Program-made: the position numbers and the translations under genes
NCBI GenBank assembly: GCA_020723365.1
Contig: DYJB01000035.1
Coordinates: 9,171 to 19,668 of the forward strand
DNA from: Candidatus Aquidulcis sp.
GTDB lineage: Bacteria > Chloroflexota > Anaerolineae > Anaerolineales > E44-bin32
DNA: 10,498 bases
Reading direction: 5' to 3'
Part shown: positions 1 through 6,644 of the stretch, in pieces
Numbering within the stretch: position 1 is the first letter of the stretch
Layout of the letters: every line of letters starts with the position of its first letter
Notes under the pieces: model-generated
What the model saw: only the letters and a program-made list of their open reading frames with translations
Databases searched by the model: none
What the model was told of the DNA's origin: nothing

Positions 1-219
1 CAGGCCGCGCGGCGGAAGGCGAAGGAGCCGCAGGCGGGCCTCCACCCGGGCCCAGGCCTCAAGGCGTCCGGCGCTGCCGTCCGTGGAGCCGTCATCGATG
101 GCCACCACCTCGAAATCGGTGAACGTCTGGCTGAAGACGGAGGCGAGCGCTTCGTCGAGCGTCGTGGCGGCATCGCGGCAGGGGAGCAGGACCGAGAGAC
201 GGGGAGCTGGTGTCGTCAT
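1..219 (-). CDS. Family 2 glycosyltransferase, N-terminal part (cut by window edge)
   Basis: The first 73 codons of a gene that leaves the window at position 1. Reading from ATG at 219, the protein opens with a short polar segment, then a hydrophobic first beta strand (LSVLLPCRDA, residues 8-17), a helix ending in SVFSQTF, a second strand, and the acidic motif DDGSTDGS at residues 42-49. This is the nucleotide-sugar-binding N-terminus of a GT-A fold, family 2 glycosyltransferase, which transfers a sugar from a nucleotide-sugar donor to a cell-surface or lipid-linked acceptor. The acceptor cannot be inferred because most of the protein is missing. The start is well fixed because the family's first strand follows within ten residues, yet no Shine-Dalgarno sequence is visible upstream. 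The gene follows the ABC permease operon on the same strand, about 30 bp past a strong hairpin, so it may be transcribed separately. Confidence 0.85.
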   Translation of the reverse strand, partial: MTTPAPRLSVLLPCRDAATTLDEALASVFSQTFTDFEVVAIDDGSTDGSAGRLEAWARVEARLRLLRLPPRGL

Positions 220-250
220 ACCGGCCGCGGAGCGAAGGCCGTCCTGTCAG

Positions 251-285
251 CGACTTCGGAAGTCCCGCAGGGACTTCCGAAGTCG
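251..285 (-). terminator. Perfect 16-bp hairpin closing the ABC importer operon
   Basis: The left arm 251-266 is the exact reverse complement of the right arm 270-285, with a GCA loop (267-269). It starts 7 bp past the stop codon of the DppC-type permease, so it most likely ends or protects the operon mRNA. No T-tract follows on either strand, so it is not a textbook intrinsic terminator. Each arm is also internally palindromic (GACTT-CGG-AAGTC and GACTT-CCG-AAGTC), so two small hairpins could replace the long one. A protein-binding operator is the alternative reading. Confidence 0.6.
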
Positions 286-292
286 GCTTGGG

Positions 293-1264
293 CTAGACCA
301 CTTCGATTTTCGTGCCGCGTCCCAGTCGAGGGTCGAGCGCGTCCCGCAGGCCGTCGCCGAGCAGGTTGAAGCCCAGTACCGTCAGCGTGATCGCCAGGCC
401 AGGGAAGAAGACCAGGTGCGGCGCGGTGAAGACCTGGTTGCGCTCGGAGCCCAGCATCGAGCCCCATTCCGGCGTGGGAGGCTGCGCGCCCAACCCAAGG
501 AACGAGAGCGCCGCCGCGCTCAGGATAGCGGAGGCGATCTCGAGCGTGCCCAGCACGATCAACGGGGTCATGGCATTGGGCAGGATCGATCCAAACAGGA
601 TGCGGGCCGTTCCCGCGCCCAGGGCTCGCGAAGCCGAGACGAAGTCGGTCTCCTTGACCGACAGCACGCTGGCGCGCATCACCCGGGCGTAGGCCGGAAT
701 GGTAACGACGGCGATGGCCAGCAGGGCATTGATCAGCCCGGGGCCCAGCACGGCCACGATGGCGATCGCCAGGAGCAGCGAAGGGAAGGCCAGCAGCACG
801 TCCATCACGCGCATGATCAGGTTGTCGACCAGCCCGCGGAAATAGCCGGCCAGCGCACCCAGCAGCGTGCCGATGATGATGGCGATGCCGACGGTGACGA
901 ACCCGATGACCAGCGAGTAGCGCGAGCCGTACACCACGCGGCTGAACTGGTCGCGCACGTTCCCGTCGATCCCCATCAGGTGCTGGGGTCGATCCTCCGG
1001 GCATCCCAGGAGATGGATGCACGGGCCCTCCCGCCGCTTGACGTCCTCGGTGCCGATGAGCACCTCATCCGGCGCGTACGGCGCGATCCAGGGCGCGAAG
1101 GTCGCCAGGATCAACAGGCCACCCAGGATGAGCATGCCCAGGATCGCCGATCGGCGCTGGAACAAGCGGCGGGCGGTGGTGCGCCACAGGCTGGCCGGCT
1201 TGCCGAGCCGCTCCGCGTCGAGGATCTCCGGACCCTGCCCAACGAGTTTGCTAGACGCCGACAT
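293..1264 (-). CDS. Peptide/nickel-type ABC transporter permease, DppC/OppC family
   Basis: 323 residues, normal length for the family. It is one of the two membrane subunits forming the channel of an importer for peptides or similar solutes. The N-terminal cytoplasmic segment (1-38) is followed by TM1 (about 39-60), a periplasmic loop (61-115), and five further helices between about 115 and 305. The cytoplasmic EAA-type loop that contacts the ATPase is at 211-232 (ASRALGAG, then LPNAM). The C-terminus has the typical LLGDGLRDALDPR signature (301-313). Two cysteines in the periplasmic loop (82 and 88) could form a disulfide. The ATG lies 6 bp after the stop of the DppB-type gene, with GGAG (1274-1277) inside the end of that gene, so translation is probably coupled. 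Substrate cannot be predicted: peptides are the family default, but sugars and other solutes are known. Confidence 0.93.
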   Translation of the reverse strand: MSASSKLVGQGPEILDAERLGKPASLWRTTARRLFQRRSAILGMLILGGLLILATFAPWIAPYAPDEVLIGTEDVKRREGPCIHLLGCPEDRPQHLMGIDGNVRDQFSRVVYGSRYSLVIGFVTVGIAIIIGTLLGALAGYFRGLVDNLIMRVMDVLLAFPSLLLAIAIVAVLGPGLINALLAIAVVTIPAYARVMRASVLSVKETDFVSASRALGAGTARILFGSILPNAMTPLIVLGTLEIASAILSAAALSFLGLGAQPPTPEWGSMLGSERNQVFTAPHLVFFPGLAITLTVLGFNLLGDGLRDALDPRLGRGTKIEVV

Positions 1265-1270
1265 CCTGCG

Positions 1271-2350
1271 CTACTCCAGCCGCACGCGCGGATCAAGGTA
1301 GGTATAGGACACGTCCACAATCAGGTTGACCAGCACGTAGCCGACGGCAATCACAACCGTGAAGGCCTGGATGATCGGGTAGTCGCGGGCCGTGATGGCT
1401 TCATACACCGCCCGCCCGACCCCCGACAGGCCGAAGATGGTCTCGGTGAGGACGGCGCCGCCCAGCAATCCACCCAGGGACAGCCCGATGATCGTGACCA
1501 CGGGCAGCAACGCGTTGCGCAGGGCGTGCTTGGCGATGACCGTGCGGTGCGGCACGCCCTTGGCCTTGGCCGCCCGCACATACTCGCGCCCGAGCACGTC
1601 CAGCAGGCTCGAGCGCGTCATGCGAGCAATGATCGCCAGCGGGATGGTGGCCAGCGCCAGGGACGGCAGGATCAGGTGGCGCACCGCATCGTTCAGCACC
1701 TCCCAATCGCCCGTGATGATCGAGTTGAAGATGTAGAAATTGGAGAAGAACTCCAGGACCTTGTAGGTGGCCGTCCCCTCGGTGACAGCCCAGCCGTAGG
1801 CCTCGAAGAACGGCACCGACGCCAGCCCGGCCGACAGGCGGCCGGTCGGCGGCAGCCACAGCGGCGTGTCTTTCAGCACGAGACCAAAGAGGTATTCCAG
1901 CATCAGGCCCAGCCAGAAGACCGGCATCGAGACGCCGATGTTGGCGCCCACCATCGTGGCCACATCGGTGGGGGAGTTGTGGCGCATGGCCGCCAGGACG
2001 CCGGCCGGGATGCCGACAATGACGGCCAGCATCAACGCGCCCATGCTCAGTTCGATGGTCGTCGGCAGACGCTCGACCAGCACCTGCGTCACCGGCCGGC
2101 TGAAGCGGATGGAGTTCCCGAAGTCACCCTTCAGCACGTTGCCCATGTAGATCAGGAATTGCGTCGTGATCGGCTTGTCAAGACCCTGTGCGGCGTTGTA
2201 CCGAGCACACGCCTCGGGCGTGGCCTTCTCGCCCAGGATGGCCGTACACGGGTCCCCGGGGATCAGGCGCGCCAGCAGAAAGACGACGATCATGATGCCG
2301 ATGAGCACGGGAATGGAGTAGATCAGGCGGCGTGCAATGTAGCTGAACAT
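1271..2350 (-). CDS. Peptide/nickel-type ABC transporter permease, DppB/OppB family
   Basis: 359 residues from the ATG at 2350. It is the partner membrane subunit of the DppC-type permease. It begins with the family's N-terminus (MFSYIARRLIYSIPVLIGI, TM1) followed by ARLIPGDPC at 27-35. The periplasmic segment 36-100 contains the KGDFGNS motif (74-80). Further helices lie at about 103-122, 132-158, 226-245, 280-303 and 327-347. The EAA-type ATPase-contact loop is at 257-286 (YVRAAKAKG, then RNALLPVVT), and the C-terminus is the typical DVSYTYLDPRVR. The frame stays open upstream to 3403, but that stretch lies across the binding-protein gene in another frame and has no family similarity. The chosen ATG has GGGAGG (2358-2363) seven bases ahead. 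The gene is second in the importer operon, 104 bp after the binding-protein gene, with a hairpin between them. Confidence 0.93.
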   Translation of the reverse strand: MFSYIARRLIYSIPVLIGIMIVVFLLARLIPGDPCTAILGEKATPEACARYNAAQGLDKPITTQFLIYMGNVLKGDFGNSIRFSRPVTQVLVERLPTTIELSMGALMLAVIVGIPAGVLAAMRHNSPTDVATMVGANIGVSMPVFWLGLMLEYLFGLVLKDTPLWLPPTGRLSAGLASVPFFEAYGWAVTEGTATYKVLEFFSNFYIFNSIITGDWEVLNDAVRHLILPSLALATIPLAIIARMTRSSLLDVLGREYVRAAKAKGVPHRTVIAKHALRNALLPVVTIIGLSLGGLLGGAVLTETIFGLSGVGRAVYEAITARDYPIIQAFTVVIAVGYVLVNLIVDVSYTYLDPRVRLE

Positions 2351-2378
2351 GCGCTGGCCTCCCAGCGTGGGAAGCAGG

Positions 2379-2413
2379 GCGCGGGGTGACCCTTCGTTGG
2401 GTCCACCCCGCGC
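2379..2413 (-). other. Intra-operon hairpin between binding-protein and permease genes
   Basis: Arm 2379-2392 pairs with 2399-2413 (10 bp, one bulged base at 2403, then 4 bp) around a TTCGTT loop. It lies in the 104-bp gap between the binding-protein stop and the permease start, with no T-tract after it. In importers such as malE-malF, a hairpin here protects the 3' end of the binding-protein message and makes it more abundant than the permease message. The same role is inferred here and not shown. It ends about 28 bp before the permease ATG, leaving the ribosome binding site free. Confidence 0.55.
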
Positions 2414-2454
2414 CGCCTTGTGCGAATACGCTTCCGGGACCGCTGACAAACCTG

Positions 2455-4167
2455 CTACTCGGCAGGGACGTTCATCAGCCCCCACAGGTAGCCGTAGTAG
2501 TCCCAGACGTTCGTGTTGCCGACGTGCGTCGGGCTGGAGGCATCCAGGCCCATGGTGAAGGTGGCCACGACGTCGTTGGCGTCGAAGTCCGTTCCATCGC
2601 TGAACTTCACGCCCTGGCGCAGCGTGCACGTCCAGACCGAAAGGTCCTCGTTCGGCGCGCAAACCTCGGCCAGCTGAGGCTCGACGGCCGTGCCGCCCAC
2701 CTCGTAGGTGTACAGCGCCTGGGTCACCTGCTCGCAGGCCCGCAGCGACTCGCCGTCGGTCTCGTCGGCGCAGAACATGCTGATCGGCTCGGCGTTCTGC
2801 ATCCAGACGAAGGTGCCCCGTCCGGCCGGGTCGACCACGGCAAAGTACTCGTTGCCCAGCGGGCTGGCATGCGCGCCGGCGACGTCCGCCCGGTAGGCCA
2901 CGCCCGAACCACCGTGGGCGATCGGCACCATCGGGACGAACTCCTTGATGGCGTTGTTGGCGGCGGCGTAGACCGGCTCGGCATCCGCCGCGCTGGCGAT
3001 CTGCGATCCTTCCACCAGCTTCTCGTAAACCTCGGGGTAGGGCGCACCGAACTGCTCGCCGGTCCCGCCGAAGTGGAAGTCGAGGAAGTTGGTGATGTGC
3101 GGGTAGTCGCCGGTCCAGCCCAGCAGGTGCAGGCCGTTCAGGCCGCCCACGCTCGAGGCCTCGATGAAGGCGCCCGACTCCATCACTTCGATCTTGGCGT
3201 TGATGCCCAGGTTGGTCTTGAGCTGGGCCTGCAGTTCCTCGGCCACCCGGCCGGGTTCCGGCAGGTAGCCGCGGAACACGTCGCGGTAGTAGATGGTGGT
3301 GTCGAAGCCGTTCGGGAAGCCGGCGTCGGCCAGCATCTGCTTGGCCGCCGCAGCATCGAACGCATACCACTCCTCGCCGGCGCAGCCGTTGGGGATGACG
3401 CACGGCGTGAAGTGCGAGGCGACTTCGGAACCCGCCGGGTAGAAGTTGTCGACGATGCGCTGGCGGTCGATGCCCATGGCGATTGCCTGGCGCACTTCCT
3501 TCTTATCGAACGGCGGGTAGGTGTTGGTGATGCCGACGTAGAAGATGTTGAGCGCCGGGCGCTCGATCAGCTGCAGATTGGGGTCTGCAGCCACAACCTC
3601 GAAGTCATCCGGGCTGGGGTTGTCGATGCCGTCCACCGTCCCGGCCTGCAGCTCAAGCAGGCGGGCGGCGCCCTCCGAGTTCCAGCGGAAGACGAGCGTC
3701 TCGGCGATGCCGGGCGTGCCCCAGTAGTTCGGGTTGCGCTCGAAGGTAATGCTCTCGCCACGCACCCATTCCTTGACGACGTACGGGCCCGTGCCAACCG
3801 GGGCGTCGAGCGCCTCGGCCGTGCGCACCCCGTCGCCGATGGTCGCCTCGATCCATTCGTTCGGGTAGATCGAGAACACGCTGAAGGCGAGCGTCTCAAG
3901 AAACGCAGGGAACGGATCGCACAGGGCGAACTCGACGGTGTAGCGATCGACGGCCGTGATGCTCTTGAACTTGCCGCCGTACTCGCAATCCGGGGCCACC
4001 AGGGCGGTGCCCTCGAACGGCGGCATCGGCGCCTCGGTAGCGACCGGCGCGGGCGCTTCGGTGGCTACCGGCGGCGCCTCGGTCGGGGTTGCCTGGCCGC
4101 AGCCTGTCAGGATCATGCTGGCCAGGACAAGCAGCCCTAGGGCAGAAGTAAGCGTTCGGCGTGACAC
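2455..4167 (-). CDS. Family 5 solute-binding lipoprotein, circularly permuted order
   Basis: 570 residues from a GTG start at 4167, with AGGAGGAGGA at 4171-4180. It captures solute outside the membrane and hands it to the neighbouring permeases. Residues 1-22 are a signal peptide with lipobox ILTGC; Cys23 would be lipidated. Residues 29-47 are a linker with three TEAP units, common in Chloroflexota lipoproteins. The folded part has clear SBP_bac_5 landmarks: the GGKFKSITAVDRYTVEF strand pair (64-80), PVGTGPYVVKEW with ERNPNYWG (123-150), and VRQAIAMGIDRQRIV (225-239). The motifs that normally open the mature protein come last: EPISMF (460-465), LYTYEV with EPQLAE (485-501), and LRQGVKFSDGT with the FDANDVVATF segment (517-537). 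Eight cysteines besides Cys23 fall in four neighbouring pairs. First gene of the operon. Substrate unknown: peptides are the default guess. Confidence 0.93.
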   Translation of the reverse strand: MSRRTLTSALGLLVLASMILTGCGQATPTEAPPVATEAPAPVATEAPMPPFEGTALVAPDCEYGGKFKSITAVDRYTVEFALCDPFPAFLETLAFSVFSIYPNEWIEATIGDGVRTAEALDAPVGTGPYVVKEWVRGESITFERNPNYWGTPGIAETLVFRWNSEGAARLLELQAGTVDGIDNPSPDDFEVVAADPNLQLIERPALNIFYVGITNTYPPFDKKEVRQAIAMGIDRQRIVDNFYPAGSEVASHFTPCVIPNGCAGEEWYAFDAAAAKQMLADAGFPNGFDTTIYYRDVFRGYLPEPGRVAEELQAQLKTNLGINAKIEVMESGAFIEASSVGGLNGLHLLGWTGDYPHITNFLDFHFGGTGEQFGAPYPEVYEKLVEGSQIASAADAEPVYAAANNAIKEFVPMVPIAHGGSGVAYRADVAGAHASPLGNEYFAVVDPAGRGTFVWMQNAEPISMFCADETDGESLRACEQVTQALYTYEVGGTAVEPQLAEVCAPNEDLSVWTCTLRQGVKFSDGTDFDANDVVATFTMGLDASSPTHVGNTNVWDYYGYLWGLMNVPAE

Positions 4168-4312
4168 AGATCCTCCTCCTGAGATAGACGAACATCGGCT
4201 GACGATCCGGCCAGGATCACGCGGGCCCTCACCTCCCTTGTGTCTGCACCGTTGGAAGCGGCCGCCCCGGAATTCGGCACCCCGGCGTGCAGCCCTGTGG
4301 AAGCATTAAGGG

Positions 4313-4341
4313 AGTTTACGTCAGCTTTCCCGCCTCGTCAA
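4313..4341 (-). promoter_or_regulatory. Promoter of the ABC importer operon
   Basis: Reading the minus strand, a TTGACG -35 box (4341-4336) is followed after 17 bp by TAAACT (4318-4313). This matches the sigma70 consensus at 5/6 and 4/6 positions with ideal spacing. Transcription would start near 4306, giving a leader of about 140 nt before the GTG of the binding-protein gene. That length leaves room for regulation, but I recognise no riboswitch in it. Assigned by consensus only. Confidence 0.55.
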
Positions 4342-4387
4342 CGGCCAGCTGGCCTACTCGGGCAGCCCGCCAGCCTGCTCCCGCCAA

Positions 4388-4415
4388 TTGCGTCCGCCGG
4401 CCGCCGGCCTACAAT
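4388..4415 (+). promoter_or_regulatory. Promoter of the MFS transporter gene
   Basis: TTGCGT (4388-4393) and TACAAT (4410-4415) are separated by 16 bp. The -10 box matches 5/6 of the sigma70 consensus and the -35 box is weaker. The predicted transcript would start near 4422 and have a leader of about 20 nt with GAGGT (4433-4437) ahead of the ATG at 4443. The promoter is divergent from the importer promoter at 4313-4341. Together these two promoters and their leaders account for the 275-bp intergenic region. Confidence 0.5.
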
Positions 4416-4442
4416 GAGGCATTCTCCCTGTCGAGGTGCAGC

Positions 4443-5651
4443 ATGACGCCGCGCTTTCCCTGGGGCCGGACCTTCCTGCTCGGCTTCGGCTTCTTCGGCA
4501 TCAGCATCATCTGGCCGCTCTTCAACAGCCTGATTCCGCCCATGCTCGAGGACCTCGGCCTGTCGGCCCTGGTCACGGGGTTCATCCTGACCTGGGACAA
4601 CATCATCAACATGTTCGTCCAGCCCTGGATCGGGAGCCTGTCGGACCGCACACGCTCGCGCTTCGGCCGCCGCAAGCCGTTCCTGATGCTGGGCGCCCCG
4701 CTGGCGGCGCTGTTCTTCATCCTGGTGCCGTTCGTGCGCGAGAACTTCATCCTGATCGCGCTGGCCATCCTGGGCACCAACGTCGGCATGGCCCTCTTCC
4801 GCTCACCGACCATCGCCTACCTGGGCGACCTGTTCCTGCCCGGGGAGCGCAGCAAGGCCAACGGCGTCATCAACCTGATGGGCGGGCTGGGCGGCGCCGT
4901 GGCGCTGTTCGGCGGCGGCGCGCTCTACAAGCTCGGCGTGCCGCTGCCCTTCATCGTCGGCTCGGGCGTGATGCTGATCGCCATCCTGGTCGTGCTGGTG
5001 GCGGTGCGCGAGCCGTCCCCCCCGTCCGAGGCAGCCGGCGAGGCCGTACCCGGCCTGCGCGATGCATTGCGCCAGGTGGGCACGGCCGCCGACCGCAGCG
5101 GCCTGTACCTGCTGGGCGCCATCTTCGCCTGGTTCGTCGGCTGGAACGCCATGGAGGCCTTCTTCACCATCTACGCCCGCGCCATCCTGGGCGTCGAAGT
5201 CGGCACGGGCACGCAGATGCTGACGGCTTTCGCCGCGGCGCTGATCCTCTTCTCGATCCCCAGCGGATTGATCGCCACCCGCGTCGGGCGCAAGCCCACC
5301 ATCCTGGTCGGACTGGGCGGCATGCTGCTCGGGCTGGTCGTGGGTGCCTTCGTGCGCAGCCCGACCGTGCTGCTCATCGTCCTGGCCGTGATGGGCGCCT
5401 TCTGGGCGCTGGTCAACATCAATTCGCTGCCGATGGTCTACGACCTCTCCGGGCAGAAGAGCATCGGCGCCTACACCGGCCTGTACTACTTCGCCTCGTC
5501 GGCCGCAGCCATCACCGGCCCGATCCTGGCCGGTCAATTGATCGACCTGACCAGCCCGGCTTCGATCTGGATCTTCAGCGCCATCTTTATGGTCGGCGCC
5601 ATCGTCTGCATGGCCATGGTCAGTCCCCGGGCGGCCTCCACCCCCGCCTGA
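4443..5651 (+). CDS. MFS transporter, GPH/SLC45-like (probable sugar:cation symporter)
   Basis: 402 residues, about twelve predicted transmembrane helices, inner membrane. The first-half signature SLSDRTRSRFGRRKPF (65-80), between TM2 and TM3, is the form typical of glycoside-pentoside-hexuronide and SLC45-type sugar carriers. It is followed by a long conserved segment from NVGMALFRSP (113-122) through GERSKANGVIN (134-144). A hydrophilic loop at about 190-218 separates the two halves. The second-half counterpart is SGLIATRVGRKP (274-285). The open frame extends upstream to 4287, but the ATG at 4443 has GAGGT five bases ahead, sits just after a likely promoter, and places TM1 at residues 10-30. 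Substrate is inferred from the signature only: sugar or glycoside import coupled to H+ or Na+. It is divergent from the ABC importer and may share regulation with it through the intergenic region. Confidence 0.85.
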   Translation: MTPRFPWGRTFLLGFGFFGISIIWPLFNSLIPPMLEDLGLSALVTGFILTWDNIINMFVQPWIGSLSDRTRSRFGRRKPFLMLGAPLAALFFILVPFVRENFILIALAILGTNVGMALFRSPTIAYLGDLFLPGERSKANGVINLMGGLGGAVALFGGGALYKLGVPLPFIVGSGVMLIAILVVLVAVREPSPPSEAAGEAVPGLRDALRQVGTAADRSGLYLLGAIFAWFVGWNAMEAFFTIYARAILGVEVGTGTQMLTAFAAALILFSIPSGLIATRVGRKPTILVGLGGMLLGLVVGAFVRSPTVLLIVLAVMGAFWALVNINSLPMVYDLSGQKSIGAYTGLYYFASSAAAITGPILAGQLIDLTSPASIWIFSAIFMVGAIVCMAMVSPRAASTPA

Positions 5652-5947
5652 GTCTCAACCTGGTCTCGCGGATACCCTCGGGCGCCCTGCGGGGCGCCCG
5701 CAGCATTGCCGGCACGCTCGCGTCTCACCCGGGCCACAGGTTGACGAATCCGGCCTGGGCGTCGCGCAGATGTGACCTTTGGATGTCACTCGACCCGCAG
5801 AGGCAATGTCTCCCGGACGAGATTGCCGAGGAACGTCCGTCCTCCCGGGGGGTTGTCATCGGAGCACGGCTGCCCTGCCTGGCAGGCAGCCTGGATCCCA
5901 ACGGCGCAGCGCGGGGTCTCGGCGAGGACCGGGCCCAGGGAGATCTT
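5652..5947. other. Gap between MFS and DUF420-like genes; several potential hairpins, no gene seen
   Basis: 296 bp without a convincing coding frame. Near its left end, 5679-5687 pairs with 5692-5700 (9 bp, TGCG loop), a terminator-like hairpin 28 bp after the MFS stop but without a T-tract. Further on are smaller inverted repeats: GTGAC/GTCAC (5772-5776 with 5785-5789), CGGACG/CGTCCG (5814-5819 with 5834-5839), and CTGCCT/AGGCAG (5875-5880 with 5884-5889). I see no good promoter pair, tRNA or riboswitch I can name. A structured leader for the DUF420-like gene is possible. Confidence 0.4.
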
Positions 5948-6457
5948 ATGGACGAGTTCCTGCATCGCCCAGGTTTCCTGGGCACCAACGCCAACCTGGC
6001 AGCCGATTTCACCCTGATGATGATCCTGCTGACCGCAGGGCTGTTCTCGCTGGGCGTCTGGCTGGCGCGGCGCAAGCACTTTGGGATTCACCGCTGGGTC
6101 CAGACGACGGCGGCACTGTTGAACGCCGGGCTGGTCCTGTGGATGATGATCTTGCCGTTTCGCGATTTCGTCGCCCCGGGGATCCCCGGCAACCTCGGCC
6201 AGCCGTTCTATGCCATCTCGGCCGTCCACGGACTGATCGGCGCCTCGGGGCTGCTCCTGGGACTATTCGTCGTGCTGCGCGCCAACGGGCTGGCGCCGAA
6301 GGCCCTGCGATTCTCGAACTACCGGCTGTTCATGCGGATCTCCTACGGACTGTACATGCTGGCCACGCTGCTGGGCGTGCTGGTCTACCTGACGTGGTTC
6401 GTGTGGTCGGCCAACCCTCCAAGCTATGGCGTGAACCTCACGCCCTGGCTCACTTGA
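5948..6457 (+). CDS. DUF420-like four-helix membrane protein
   Basis: 169 residues with four predicted transmembrane helices at about 18-41, 49-70, 86-110 and 129-153. The pattern matches the DUF420 (YozB/CtaM) group: a helix ending in a basic turn and His-Arg (GIHRWVQTTA, 46-55), a second conserved histidine in the third helix (SAVHG, 91-95), and a final helix with LGVLVYLTWF (142-151). DUF420 members are linked to haem-copper terminal oxidase function in Firmicutes, and the two histidines are suggestive of metal or haem contact. No oxidase gene is near, so that role is not supported by context here. The ATG at 5948 has GGAG five bases ahead; the open frame further upstream crosses the MFS gene out of frame and is not part of the protein. 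It is convergent with glgC. The family call is from remembered motif patterns and could be wrong. Confidence 0.65.
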   Translation: MDEFLHRPGFLGTNANLAADFTLMMILLTAGLFSLGVWLARRKHFGIHRWVQTTAALLNAGLVLWMMILPFRDFVAPGIPGNLGQPFYAISAVHGLIGASGLLLGLFVVLRANGLAPKALRFSNYRLFMRISYGLYMLATLLGVLVYLTWFVWSANPPSYGVNLTPWLT

Positions 6458-6585
6458 GGGTCACAGCGCCGCAGCCCGAGCGCGGTCGAGCGACCTGGAC
6501 ATCGGCCTCCAGCTGTCGGGCGCAGGCCTCGGCCCGGGCGGCTGTTCTCCACCCGATGCCAGCCTCCCGTCCGGAGCCAATCAAG

Positions 6586-6618
6586 GACTGGGCGCAGCCC
6601 GTCGGCTGCGCCCATGTC
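6586..6618. terminator. Convergent hairpin between DUF420-like gene and glgC
   Basis: TGGGCGCAGCC (6589-6599) pairs perfectly with 6604-6614 around a CGTC loop. The stem extends through one bulged base to GAC/GTC (6586-6588 with 6616-6618). It lies in the 187-bp gap between two convergent genes, about 27 bp past the glgC stop, and could end transcripts from both sides. Neither side has a T-tract. I see nothing else in that gap. Confidence 0.6.
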
Positions 6619-6644
6619 GATTCCCGGTCGGCTGCGACCTCAGA

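Noticed and set aside
83..2389. Long plus-strand open frame of 768 codons across the permease genes
   Set aside because: It is antisense to two unmistakable permeases and the glycosyltransferase. Its product is a low-complexity Arg/Gln/Asp/His mixture with no family motif, as expected in GC-rich DNA where stops are rare.
2351..3403. Upstream extension of the DppB-type permease frame
   Set aside because: The extension lies within the binding-protein gene in a different frame and is Arg/Gly-rich without similarity. The ATG at 2350 has its own ribosome binding site and the family N-terminus.
2386..4140. Plus-strand open frame of 584 codons antisense to the binding-protein gene
   Set aside because: Its composition follows from the opposite-strand codons and it shows no motif, signal peptide or ribosome binding site. 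The overlap with the 83-2389 frame is coincidental.
4258..4280. NotI site next to an EcoRI site and GAATTCGGCAC, resembling a cDNA-cloning adapter
   Set aside because: Only about 11 bases match, there is no vector sequence on either side, and they sit in an intact intergenic region between two sensible genes. Chance is likely, though read-level checking would settle it.
4168..4306. Possible short frame in the importer leader (GTG at about 4221 after GGGAGGT)
   Set aside because: About 27 codons, overlapping the real start out of frame, with a 10-base spacer and no recognisable peptide. Too weak to list as a gene.
5828..5839. GAGGAACGTCCG, similar to the start of RNase P RNA (GAGGAAAGTCCG)
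   Set aside because: The remaining gap is far too short for RNase P RNA and the other conserved segments are absent.
4436..5947. Upstream extension of the DUF420-like frame, overlapping the MFS gene
   Set aside because: It is an out-of-frame reading of the MFS gene with shadow-like composition. The ATG at 5948 has a ribosome binding site and begins a membrane protein of normal length.
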